14,942 bases of DNA from an uncultured Clostridia bacterium (GTDB lineage: Bacteria; Bacillota; Clostridia; TANB77; CAG-508): positions 1-14,942 of the forward strand of contig CANQZP010000031.1 in NCBI GenBank assembly GCA_947628395.1, in the 5' to 3' direction. A program made the position numbers and the translations under genes. The number at the start of each line of letters is the position of its first letter. The stretch's first letter is position 1. The notes under the pieces are model-generated. The model searched no databases. It saw only the letters and a list, made by a program, of their open reading frames with translations, and had not been told where the DNA came from. Positions 7,514 through 14,393 of the stretch are shown piece by piece.

Positions 7514-8065
7514 ATGGATAGATTAAAGACATTTGCTATGTATGCTTTGTGGATTGTTGCATTTTTTATTTTTTCTACTGTTGTTTCAAATATCTTACTT
7601 GAAAATTCTTATACAGATTTGAAAAGTAATGTAAATGTATCAAAGTCAGAAGATGGAATAAATGTTGAAACTAATGAAGTTAAATCTAATAAGGCACAAG
7701 GTTTTTATAATGGTAAAGTGACTAATACTTCTGATAAGACGATTCCTCGTAAATATATGAGAATTAGATCTTATAGTAATGGAGATTTATTAGAAACTAA
7801 GTATATTAAGATTGAAGATTTAAAGCCAGGAAAGACAAAAGATTTTTCGGCTAGGTTTACTGTTGGAGAAATTGATAGTTATGATGTTGATTATGTAGAT
7901 GAAATGCCTGATGATAGAACATTTCTGGATAAAAAATTTGATGAGATAAAAGAATTTATAAATGCAGATGATAAAGTAGAAAATATTAAGGAAGACTGGA
8001 ACTTTAACTTTGGTTCAGGAGTTTTAGCTGCACTAGCAATGACATATATTATTTTCATATTTTAA
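7514..8065 (+). CDS. Membrane-anchored protein with FxLYD-like extracytoplasmic domain
   Basis: A 183-residue protein with an N-terminal membrane segment (about 7-28), a soluble domain, and a second hydrophobic segment at the very end (about 166-183). The middle section reads GFYNGKVTNTSDKTIPRKYM, then a YSNGDLLETKY turn and IEDLKPGKTKDFSARF. This is the beta-strand pattern of FxLYD-type domains (G-x-V-x-N-x-S ... L-x-P-G-x-x-x-x-F), which occur outside the cell on Gram-positive lipoproteins and membrane proteins. No enzymatic motif is seen and the role is unknown. It is a single-gene unit with its own strong promoter and a terminator. Start chosen at ATG 6 bases after GAGGAGGA. Confidence 0.65.
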   Translation: MDRLKTFAMYALWIVAFFIFSTVVSNILLENSYTDLKSNVNVSKSEDGINVETNEVKSNKAQGFYNGKVTNTSDKTIPRKYMRIRSYSNGDLLETKYIKIEDLKPGKTKDFSARFTVGEIDSYDVDYVDEMPDDRTFLDKKFDEIKEFINADDKVENIKEDWNFNFGSGVLAALAMTYIIFIF

Positions 8066-8096
8066 AAAAGAACACGGCACAAATGCCGTGTTTTTA
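8065..8096. terminator. Bidirectional terminator between convergent genes
   Basis: AACACGGCA (8071-8079), loop CAAA, TGCCGTGTT (8084-8092): a perfect 9-bp stem with A-run before and T-run after, serving the FxLYD-like gene (+) and the GNAT gene (-). Confidence 0.9.
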
Positions 8097-8504
8097 ATAC
8101 AAAATCATTCCAGCTCCTAAATCTTCATTAGGTCTGGAAATAAATCCAAATTTTTCGTAGAATTTTTCTTTTCCTTTTGAAGCACCTAAATATGTCCTTA
8201 TATCAGGATTAATTTTTTTATATGTATCAATTTTATTCAATAAATTTTTCATAATATTAGTTCCAATATGTTTATTTTGATATTCTGGAAGTACTACTAT
8301 ATCTTGAATATATAAAAATATAGTTTTATCTCCTATAATTCTTCCATATCCAATTAATTTGTCATTATCAAATACGCATAGTGAATATAAAGTGTTTTTT
8401 AGTGCTTCATTAATTATTGAATTTTTTCTAGTTCCCCAACCTACAGAATCTGTTAAATAATTAAATTCTTCTGCAGATGGTGTTTTTTCTATATATTTTA
8501 TCAT
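8094..8504 (-). CDS. GNAT-family N-acetyltransferase
   Basis: A 136-residue protein with the GNAT fold pattern. The central strand YIQDIVVLPEYQ (65-76) is followed by the acetyl-CoA pyrophosphate-binding loop QNKHIGTNIM (motif A, Q/R-x-x-G-x-G/A form, here QNKHIGT). The usual C-terminal GASKGKEKFYEKFGF segment (107-121) is also present. The family moves an acetyl group from acetyl-CoA to an amine; the acceptor cannot be told. Length is standard for a single-domain GNAT. The ribosome binding site AGGAGGA lies 4 bases before the ATG. It is divergent from the Nudix gene and convergent with the FxLYD-like gene. Confidence 0.85.
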   Translation of the reverse strand: MIKYIEKTPSAEEFNYLTDSVGWGTRKNSIINEALKNTLYSLCVFDNDKLIGYGRIIGDKTIFLYIQDIVVLPEYQNKHIGTNIMKNLLNKIDTYKKINPDIRTYLGASKGKEKFYEKFGFISRPNEDLGAGMILY

Positions 8505-8598
8505 ATAATCCTCCTAAAATTATTTTAAATTTATTTTATCATAATGTTTCAAATTATGCATTATTTTTGAAATAGTATTTATTATAATTTATTTATTG

Positions 8599-8607
8599 TG
8601 GTATAAT
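8599..8607 (+). promoter_or_regulatory. Extended -10 promoter element for the Nudix-ASCH pair
   Basis: TGGTATAAT with a perfect -10 at 8602-8607. No good -35 is seen at the right distance, which is typical of extended -10 promoters. The start would fall about 35 bases before the Nudix ATG. Confidence 0.55.
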
Positions 8608-8647
8608 TGAAAAAATAGATATTGAGTAAAAAAAGTGAGATTATAAG

Positions 8648-9049
8648 ATGAATAATTTAAATAAAGAAAAATCATGTGGATGTATTATTATAGAGAAAGA
8701 TAAAGTGCTTTTAATTCAGCAAACAAAAGGACATTGGGGATTTCCTAAAGGGCATGTAGAAGTCGGTGAAACAGAAATAGAAACAGCAAGAAGAGAAGTA
8801 AAAGAAGAAACAAATTTAGATGTAGAAATAAATGAAAATAAAAGATATACAATGGAATATTTTACAGATAAAGGCACATATAAGCAAGTTGTTTTATTTA
8901 TTGCTAAGAAGATAAGTGGTAATGAGAAATATCAGGAAAGTGAAATAAAATCAATGAAGTGGGTGACTTTTGAAGATGCACTGAAAACGATTACATATGA
9001 TAATACAAGAGAATTATTTAATAAAATTTTAAAAGAGGAGAATTTATGA
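8648..9049 (+). CDS. Nudix hydrolase, Ap4A hydrolase-like
   Basis: A 133-residue protein with a Nudix box at 35-57: GHVEVGE, seven residues, REVKEETNL. This fits Gx5Ex7REUxEExGU except that Asn56 replaces the second glycine. The catalytic glutamates E50, E53 and E54 are present. The N-terminal SCGCIIIEKDKVLLIQQ and WGFPKGHVE resemble bacterial asymmetrical diadenosine tetraphosphatases, which split nucleoside-diphosphate-linked compounds; other Nudix substrates are possible. The upstream ribosome binding site is weak (about AGTGAGA). Its TGA stop overlaps the next ATG (ATGA, 9046-9049), so the ASCH protein is translationally coupled to it. Confidence 0.85.
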   Translation: MNNLNKEKSCGCIIIEKDKVLLIQQTKGHWGFPKGHVEVGETEIETARREVKEETNLDVEINENKRYTMEYFTDKGTYKQVVLFIAKKISGNEKYQESEIKSMKWVTFEDALKTITYDNTRELFNKILKEENL

Positions 9050-9429
9050 AAGTATTAACAATAAAGCAACCATGGGCAACATTGATTATGCAAAAGAATA
9101 AAAGATTTGAGTTTAGAAGTTGGCAAACTAAATACAGAGGAGAATTGTTGATACATGCTGGAAAAGGAATAGACAAAGAAGCAATGAAAAGATTAGCAAA
9201 ATATATACCAGATGATATGCCAACAGGTAAAATTTTAGGAAAAGTTAGACTGGTAGATTGTATAAAAATGTGTCCAGAGCTTAAGGAAATGTTATTAAAA
9301 GAAAATAAAGAAATATACACGGATAGTTCATTTAAAGAAAATTATGGGTGGCAATTAGAAGATGTAGAAGTATTTGAAGAACCAATAGAGGCAAAGGGAA
9401 AATTGAGTTTGTGGGAGTATGAGGTATAG
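9046..9429 (+). CDS. ASCH-domain (PUA-like) protein
   Basis: A 127-residue protein that is one ASCH domain. The N-terminal MKVLTIKQPWATLI is followed by KRFEFRSWQTKYRGELLIHAG, the lysine/arginine and aromatic pattern that lines the ASCH ligand cleft. A central ILGKVRLVDC strand and a closing GKLSLWEYEV strand complete the fold. ASCH proteins are PUA-like and bind RNA or modified nucleosides; the YqfB subgroup hydrolyses N4-acetylcytidine. The catalytic pattern of that subgroup is not clearly recognisable here, so no reaction is claimed. Overlaps the Nudix gene by 4 bases, with AGAGGAG 5 bases before the ATG. The pairing with Nudix suggests a joint role in nucleotide clean-up or RNA modification. 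Confidence 0.8.
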   Translation: MKVLTIKQPWATLIMQKNKRFEFRSWQTKYRGELLIHAGKGIDKEAMKRLAKYIPDDMPTGKILGKVRLVDCIKMCPELKEMLLKENKEIYTDSSFKENYGWQLEDVEVFEEPIEAKGKLSLWEYEV

Positions 9430-9445
9430 GGGAAATGAATATTAG

Positions 9446-9482
9446 ATAGTAACTGCTAGATAAGTGGTTACTATTTTTTTGT
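9446..9482 (+). terminator. Intrinsic terminator after the ASCH gene
   Basis: ATAGTAAC (9446-9453) pairs with GTTACTAT (9467-9474), followed by a T-run. It marks the left edge of the defence island. Confidence 0.8.
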
Positions 9483-9538
9483 AGAAAAATTTATAAATAA
9501 AATATCCAATACAACAACTAATGAATTTATTTGGAATG

Positions 9539-9555
9539 TTCAAGAAAATCTTGAA
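9539..9555. promoter_or_regulatory. Perfect inverted repeat overlapping the -35: candidate operator
   Basis: TTCAAGAAAATCTTGAA: 7-base arms around AAA. Its right arm covers five of the six bases of the -35 box of the restriction-modification promoter. That position and symmetry fit a dimeric HTH repressor such as the XRE-type regulator encoded just downstream. A direct repeat TTGGAAT flanks the promoter on both sides (9531-9537 and 9584-9590). Confidence 0.55.
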
Positions 9556-9579
9556 ATAAAATGTTACAAATGATAGAAT
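9551..9579 (+). promoter_or_regulatory. Promoter of the regulator/restriction-modification operon
   Basis: TTGAAA (9551-9556), 17-base spacer, TAGAAT (9574-9579). The start would lie near 9586, about 30 bases before the XRE pseudogene ATG. Confidence 0.7.
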
Positions 9580-9617
9580 AATATTGGAATTAGTGATAAA
9601 AAATAGAAGGTCATTAA

Positions 9618-9824
9618 ATGTATATTACTTATGGCGAACTATGGAAATTAATGATAGACAAAAAATAAATAAAACACAATTATGTAAAAAAATCAAGAAT
9701 TACTACAAATGCAAAGTTAGGAAAAGATAAAATTGTGGAAGGTGAAATATTAGTTAAAATATGTGATGTACTGAATTATAATGTATATGTTATTATAGGA
9801 ATAAAATTAGAGGGGGAAAAATAG
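9618..9824 (+). pseudogene. Broken XRE/Cro-type HTH regulator of the restriction-modification operon
   Basis: From the ATG at 9618 the reading frame gives YGELWKLMIDKK and then meets TAA at 9666-9668. The next frame continues the protein as INKTQLCKK (from 9665). After the 7-A run (9686-9692) the first frame resumes with ITTNAKLGKDK, then EGEILVKICDVLNYNV, and ends at TAG 9822-9824, exactly 68 codons from the ATG. Joined together these pieces read as a complete small XRE regulator of the WKLLIDK...NKTQL...TNA..KLGK...L.KIC..L kind, often found next to restriction-modification genes. Two compensating one-base changes, both in A homopolymers, explain it. It could be a decayed gene, or an intact gene with two sequencing errors. 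Its stop lies one base before the next ATG. Confidence 0.75.
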
Positions 9825-9825
9825 C

Positions 9826-11874
9826 ATGGCAAGAAATACGAATAAATCTATAGAACCTATTATTGCAGATATAGCAAATGGATGGCTTAAAGATTATAAG
9901 TTAGATTATAAATTAGAACAAGAATCATTAAATACTGAAATAGATACCGCACTAAACGAATACTATTCAAAAAGTGGAGGCAATGGTGGAAATAGACCTG
10001 ATGTTAAATTACTTTTACAAGATAAAAACATGAATTACTATCCTATTTTAATAGAGTATAAGGGATATAAAGATAAATTAGTTAAATTAGATTCTAATGG
10101 TCAGGTTAATAATAGATCAGCAAAAAATGAGCCAATTTTTAATAATATCAATTCATATGCAGTAAATGGTGCAGTTCATTATGCAAATGCTTTATTACAT
10201 TATACAAGTTATACAGATATTATTTCGATAGGTATGACTGGTTATAAAGATGATAGTGATAAAGTTCAATATTCTATAGGAGTTTATTATGTATCAAAGA
10301 AAAATTTTGGGATAGGACAAAAAGTAGATGTATATACAGATTTTTCCTTCTTGAAAAAAGAAAATTTTGATGAATTTATAGAAAAAGTTAAGAATTTACA
10401 ATTATCGCAAGAAGAAATAGAAAAATTAAAAGAAAAAAGAGAAAAAGAAATTGAAGCTAGCTTAGTAAGACTTAATAATGATATATACCAAAATGAAAAA
10501 GGATTATCAGAAAGTGATAGGGTTTATCTTGTTGCAGCTTCAATAATAGCGACAATTGGTGTACCTGGAAAGGTATCTCCACTTGAAAAGGCTGATTTAA
10601 AATCTTCTATCGAGGAAGGAAATACAGATGGAGATATAATTGTTAGGAAAATTAGAGCATTCCTTAATGAAAAAAATTTACCAAAAGAAAAGAAAAATTT
10701 TATTATAAGAACGCTACAAAATACACTTACTACTGAAAATATTAATAAAATTGATAATGGAGAAAGTCAATTAAAACGTGTATTTACTAAAATTGTTGAC
10801 GATCTAGGAATATATTATAAAATAGGTTTGTCAACAGATTTTACAGGTAAGTTATTTAACGAAATGTATAGTTGGTTAGGTTTTTCACAAGATAAGTTGA
10901 ATGATGTTGTATTAACACCAGCATATGTAGCAAATTTACTTGTAAAATTGGCAAGAGTTGATAAAGATTCATATGTTTGGGATTTTGCTACGGGATCTGC
11001 CGGGCTTTTAGTTGCTGCTATGAATGAAATGTTGATTGATGCTAAAAATAAGATAAAATCACCTGAACGATTAGCAATTAAATCAGCAGAAATCAAAGCA
11101 AATCAATTACTAGGTTTAGAAATACTTCCAAGTATATATATGTTAGCTATTCTTAATATGATTTTAATGGGAGATGGTAGTTCTAATATTTTAAACAAGG
11201 ATTCTATTAAAGATTTTAATGGAAACTATGGATTTGAAAATACAGATAAAAAATTCCCTGCCACAGCTTTTGTTTTAAATCCACCTTATTCATCAGCAGG
11301 TAATGGAATGATATTCGTTGAAAAAGCTCTATCTATGATGGATAAGGGATATGCAGCTATTATTATTCAAAATTCTGCAGGCTCAGGAAAAGCAATATCA
11401 TATAATAAAAACATACTAAAACATAGCACATTATTAGCAAGCATAAAGATGCCTATAGATTTGTTTATAGGAAAATCCAGTGTTCAAACAAATATATATG
11501 TATTTAGAGTGGGAGAAGCTCATCAGAATGATGATATAGTTAAATTTATAGATTTTTCAAATGATGGATATACTCGTACAAATCGTAAAAAAGCTAGTAA
11601 TAATTTAAGAGATACTGATAATGCTAAAGAACGTTATCAGGAAGTTATAGATTTAGTACGTTTTGGTAAATCTAAATTAAATATATTTACAGAAAAAGAA
11701 TATTATGAAGGAAAAATAGATGTTGAAAATGGTGCTGATTGGAACCAGTCAGCTCCTATAGATATAAAGCCAAGATTAGAAGATTTTAAAAAAACAATAA
11801 GTGATTATTTGGTTTGGGAAGTCTCAGGATTATTAAGACATGAAAAGGAGGATAATAATCGCTTGGGAAAATAG
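9826..11874 (+). CDS. BcgI-like fused restriction nuclease and N6-adenine methyltransferase (R-M subunit)
   Basis: A 682-residue protein. The N-terminal part (about 1-150) looks like a PD-(D/E)XK nuclease: RPDVKLLL with P58-D59, then PILIEYKG with E77 and K79. A helical connector follows (about 190-340). The methyltransferase core begins with LTPAYVANLLVKLA. Motif I is DFATGSAG (386-393) and motif IV is NPPY (485-488), the N6-adenine type used by HsdM-like enzymes. One chain holding nuclease and methylase, followed by a separate two-domain specificity gene, is the BcgI (type IIB) layout, where cleavage occurs on both sides of a bipartite site; a type IIG enzyme is the alternative. AGAGGGGG lies about 10 bases before the ATG. 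It ends GGA AAA TAG at a candidate -1 frameshift signal described separately. Confidence 0.85.
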   Translation: MARNTNKSIEPIIADIANGWLKDYKLDYKLEQESLNTEIDTALNEYYSKSGGNGGNRPDVKLLLQDKNMNYYPILIEYKGYKDKLVKLDSNGQVNNRSAKNEPIFNNINSYAVNGAVHYANALLHYTSYTDIISIGMTGYKDDSDKVQYSIGVYYVSKKNFGIGQKVDVYTDFSFLKKENFDEFIEKVKNLQLSQEEIEKLKEKREKEIEASLVRLNNDIYQNEKGLSESDRVYLVAASIIATIGVPGKVSPLEKADLKSSIEEGNTDGDIIVRKIRAFLNEKNLPKEKKNFIIRTLQNTLTTENINKIDNGESQLKRVFTKIVDDLGIYYKIGLSTDFTGKLFNEMYSWLGFSQDKLNDVVLTPAYVANLLVKLARVDKDSYVWDFATGSAGLLVAAMNEMLIDAKNKIKSPERLAIKSAEIKANQLLGLEILPSIYMLAILNMILMGDGSSNILNKDSIKDFNGNYGFENTDKKFPATAFVLNPPYSSAGNGMIFVEKALSMMDKGYAAIIIQNSAGSGKAISYNKNILKHSTLLASIKMPIDLFIGKSSVQTNIYVFRVGEAHQNDDIVKFIDFSNDGYTRTNRKKASNNLRDTDNAKERYQEVIDLVRFGKSKLNIFTEKEYYEGKIDVENGADWNQSAPIDIKPRLEDFKKTISDYLVWEVSGLLRHEKEDNNRLGK

Positions 11875-11915
11875 ATGCCTCACTCAATAAAGAATTGGAA
11901 AACGTTGAGTGGGGC
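11845..11915 (+). promoter_or_regulatory. Candidate programmed -1 ribosomal frameshift signal joining R-M to S
   Basis: Four elements lie in order. A Shine-Dalgarno-like AAGGAGG is at 11845-11851. After 13 bases comes the heptamer G GGA AAA (11865-11871) in the R-M frame, in X XXY YYZ form, directly followed by the TAG stop (11872-11874). After a 5-base spacer comes an 11-bp stem, GCCTCACTCAA (11877-11887) with TTGAGTGGGGC (11905-11915), holding one G-U wobble and a 17-base loop. A -1 slip enters the specificity frame as ATA GAT GCC TCA and adds IDASLNKE before the annotated S residues, giving 1089 residues in all. Confidence 0.6.
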
Positions 11916-13094
11916 GAATACCAGATTGGAGATTTATTTGAGATTCATTCTTCAAATAGAATTTTTCATGCAAATAATGTAATAATATATCCGAACAGGG
12001 TTGAAAATAGCTATGAATATATAGTTAGAGCAACAACGAATAATGGACAGAGGGGTTATATTAAAGCTAGTGAATCAGAAGTAAATGATGGAAATTGTTT
12101 ATCCTTTGCACAGGATACATTTAAAGTATTCTATCATAAAAACAAATTCGCTACAGGAAACAAAGTTAAAGTGCTAAAACCAAAATTTGATTTTCTAACT
12201 CCTATAAATGCTAAGTTTATAATAGCAACTATAAATCACTCAATAGAAAGACTATCTTGGGGAACAGGTTCAGATGTCAAAATGATTAAATCAATTAAAT
12301 TTAAACTTCCAGTAAAAAACAATAAAATCAGATTTGAATTTATGGAAAATTTGGTAAATAAGCTAGAAGAGGAGAAAATAAAAAAATTATGTATCTATCT
12401 AAAGCAAAATGGTTTGGATAATTTCCAACTTAAGAATAAGGAACAACAGGTGCTCGAAGATTATGATAAATTAAAATGGAAAAAATTTAACTTGAAAGAG
12501 TTGTTTGGGGAATCAACAAGAGGAAAGAGATTAAAAAGTGAAGATAGAATACCTGGGAATTTGCCGTTTGTAACAGCTGGAGAAGAAGATGAGGGAGTAT
12601 CAGATTTTATAGGAAATAATGTCAAAATTTTTTCTAAAAATACAACTACTATTGATATGTTTGGTTCTGCAAAATATAGAAATTATGAATATGGAGGAGA
12701 TGACCATGTAGCGATTGTACATACAGAAAATTTACCTATGAATGTTGCAATATTTGTAACTTCAGCTATACATAAATCATCACATAATGGTCAATTTAAT
12801 TATGGAAGAAACTTTTATGCTAAAGATGCAGATGAATTAAATATACTATTACCTATAAAGGACGGAAAACCAGATTTTAATACTATGGAAACAATTATAT
12901 CTGCAATTCAAAAGCTTGTTATAAAAGATGTTGGGCTTTATGCACGTGATAAATATAAAGAAATTTATACATATGGCAAAGAAAACAAAATAGACAACGT
13001 AAAAGATGTGGATGGGCATGTTAAGTATGAAAATAGTAATAAGTTAAATATGGTAGCAGAAGAGGGAAAAGATTATAAATTAGAAGGAGAGTAG
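11895..13094 (+). CDS. Specificity (S) subunit of the BcgI-like system, two target-recognition domains
   Basis: A 399-residue protein built as two half-repeats. VEWGEYQIGDLFEI (4-17) and LKWKKFNLKELFGE (193-206) open the two target-recognition domains. Each half ends in a helical spacer (about 145-192 and 327-365). This is the HsdS/BcgI-S architecture that reads a bipartite DNA site. The start is doubtful. The frame is open back to a stop at 11856-11858, and the only standard start codon in its first stretch is TTG at 11895, with no ribosome binding site and lying in the loop of a strong hairpin. Translation may instead come from a -1 frameshift at the end of the R-M gene, adding IDASLNKE. 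A single-base error in the A-run at 11868-11871 would give an in-frame fusion instead. It ends inside an 11-base tandem duplication. Confidence 0.8.
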   Translation: MENVEWGEYQIGDLFEIHSSNRIFHANNVIIYPNRVENSYEYIVRATTNNGQRGYIKASESEVNDGNCLSFAQDTFKVFYHKNKFATGNKVKVLKPKFDFLTPINAKFIIATINHSIERLSWGTGSDVKMIKSIKFKLPVKNNKIRFEFMENLVNKLEEEKIKKLCIYLKQNGLDNFQLKNKEQQVLEDYDKLKWKKFNLKELFGESTRGKRLKSEDRIPGNLPFVTAGEEDEGVSDFIGNNVKIFSKNTTTIDMFGSAKYRNYEYGGDDHVAIVHTENLPMNVAIFVTSAIHKSSHNGQFNYGRNFYAKDADELNILLPIKDGKPDFNTMETIISAIQKLVIKDVGLYARDKYKEIYTYGKENKIDNVKDVDGHVKYENSNKLNMVAEEGKDYKLEGE

Positions 13095-13102
13095 AAGGAG
13101 AG
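13081..13102. repeat. 11-base tandem duplication at the S-gene stop and next ribosome binding site
   Basis: TAGAAGGAGAG occurs twice head to tail (13081-13091 and 13092-13102). The second copy supplies the stop TAG of the S gene and the AAGGAG ribosome binding site of the next gene. In the first copy the same bases are read as the last codons (LEGE). Confidence 0.9.
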
Positions 13103-13106
13103 TATA

Positions 13107-14030
13107 ATGAATATTGGAAAATTAGAAAAAGTTGATATAAGAGAAATATGGAAACATGAACAATATGGTTTCTCTGAATGGTTATCTAAAAAAGAAAATA
13201 TTGAAAATTTAAACGATATATTAGGTTTAACTTTGATTGATATTAGTAAAGAAACCTATGTAGGAGCTTATAGATGTGATTTATTTGCAAAAGATGAAAC
13301 AACAGGGACAAAAGTCATTATTGAAAATCAATTAGAAACATCTAATCATGATCATTTAGGAAAAATAATTACTTATGCTTCTGGACTAGATGCGAAGGTT
13401 ATTGTATGGATTGTAAAAGAAGCAAGAGAAGAACATAGAAGTGCCGTTGAATGGCTAAATAATAATACTAGTACAAATTTAAATTTTTTCTTAATAGAAA
13501 TTCATGCTTACAAAATAGGTAATTCAGATCCTGCACCAATGTTTCAAGTTGTAGAGCAACCAAATGATTTTATAAAAAATAATAAATCTTCTAATAGTAA
13601 TGATAGTATGAATAAATCACAATCTCAAAGAATTGAATTTTGGAATCAATTCAATAATGTAGTCATAGAAAGAGGAAAACCTTTTAATATTAGAAAGGCA
13701 ACAACAGATCATTGGTATACCGTAGCAATAGGTACAAGTGAGGCACATATAGATATTACATTAGTTAATAAAGACTCTGTAATTGGTGTAGAATTGTATA
13801 TACCTGATAATAAGGAGTTATTTGATAAATTATTTGAAAATAAAGAAGAAATTGAAAAAAGTCTTGGTTTTAAATTAGAATGGCGAAGATTAGATAATAG
13901 TAAAGCTTCAAGAATAATTTATTATATAAAAGGATTAAATTTTGATGATCATAGTAATTATAATGAATTGATGAATAAGTCTATAGATATTGTGATAATA
14001 TTAAGAGATACATTTAAAAAATATATATAA
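13107..14030 (+). CDS. PD-(D/E)XK nuclease-like protein with C-terminal DUF4268 domain
   Basis: A 307-residue protein. The N-terminal half has a nuclease-fold core: YVGAYRCDLFA (51-61) with D58, then KVIIENQLETSNHDHLGK (69-86) with E73 and Q75, and a following VIVWIVKEAREEHR. This matches the D...ExK core except that glutamine takes the lysine place (E-N-Q), a variant known in some PD-(D/E)XK families. A low-complexity Asn/Ser linker (about 157-172) leads to a C-terminal DUF4268 domain (about 173-307; RIEFWNQF, then IGVELYIPD, EWRRLDNSKASRI). Proteins of this kind often accompany restriction-modification genes, but their job is not settled. It starts 12 bases after the S stop with AAGGAG at good spacing, so it belongs to the operon. 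It may be an extra effector or restriction helper; I cannot say which. Confidence 0.75.
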   Translation: MNIGKLEKVDIREIWKHEQYGFSEWLSKKENIENLNDILGLTLIDISKETYVGAYRCDLFAKDETTGTKVIIENQLETSNHDHLGKIITYASGLDAKVIVWIVKEAREEHRSAVEWLNNNTSTNLNFFLIEIHAYKIGNSDPAPMFQVVEQPNDFIKNNKSSNSNDSMNKSQSQRIEFWNQFNNVVIERGKPFNIRKATTDHWYTVAIGTSEAHIDITLVNKDSVIGVELYIPDNKELFDKLFENKEEIEKSLGFKLEWRRLDNSKASRIIYYIKGLNFDDHSNYNELMNKSIDIVIILRDTFKKYI

Positions 14031-14044
14031 AGGAACGATATTCA

Positions 14045-14278
14045 ATGAAGATAAAATGTTTAATTTGTGGAGATGTAATTAAATCAAAAAGTGTGCATGA
14101 TTTTGTATCTTGCCAATGTGACTCTTGTTATATTGATGGTGGACAAAATTATTTACATTTTGGAGGAAAAGATTTCAGTAAAATCTTAATTATGTTTGAT
14201 GATGGCACAAAAATATTAGCAAGTGATGAAGAAAGATATAAAAAGAAATCTGAAGAATGGGAAAAAAGCAAAAAATGA
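14045..14278 (+). CDS. Small cysteine-rich zinc-ribbon-like protein (DUF7695-like)
   Basis: A 77-residue protein with CLIC (C5, C8), HDF (H18) and CQCDSC (C23, C25, C28), then IDGGQNYLHFGG. The order CxxCGDxIxSKxxHDFxxCxC followed by VDGGxxYLR is a small family found on many phages, plasmids and accessory regions. It probably binds one zinc ion. Function is not known, and the charged C-terminal helix (about 60-77) holds no motif. It follows the DUF4268 gene by 14 bases with AAAGGA upstream of its ATG, so it is likely the last gene of the operon. Confidence 0.7.
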   Translation: MKIKCLICGDVIKSKSVHDFVSCQCDSCYIDGGQNYLHFGGKDFSKILIMFDDGTKILASDEERYKKKSEEWEKSKK

Positions 14279-14393
14279 AATAAATATACTCTTAAAGTGC
14301 ACTTTTTAATGTAATTAAATTATATAAAAATAGAATTAATAGTACTATGAATAAAAAATTAATCAGAATCTTAAGAAAATTTTAAAAAATGTA

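Noticed and set aside
9660..9692. Programmed frameshifting inside the XRE gene
   Set aside because: It would need two opposite shifts within about 30 bases, and neither site is a full slippery heptamer with a structure behind it. Decay or homopolymer read errors are simpler.
11895..11897. TTG as an ordinary independent start of the S gene
   Set aside because: No Shine-Dalgarno sequence at the right distance and it lies in the loop of an 11-bp stem. It is kept as the formal CDS start only because no better standard start codon exists in the frame.
14294..14305. AAAGTGCACTTT as the terminator of the restriction operon
   Set aside because: The palindrome has no room for a stable loop and only a short T-run follows; too weak to call.
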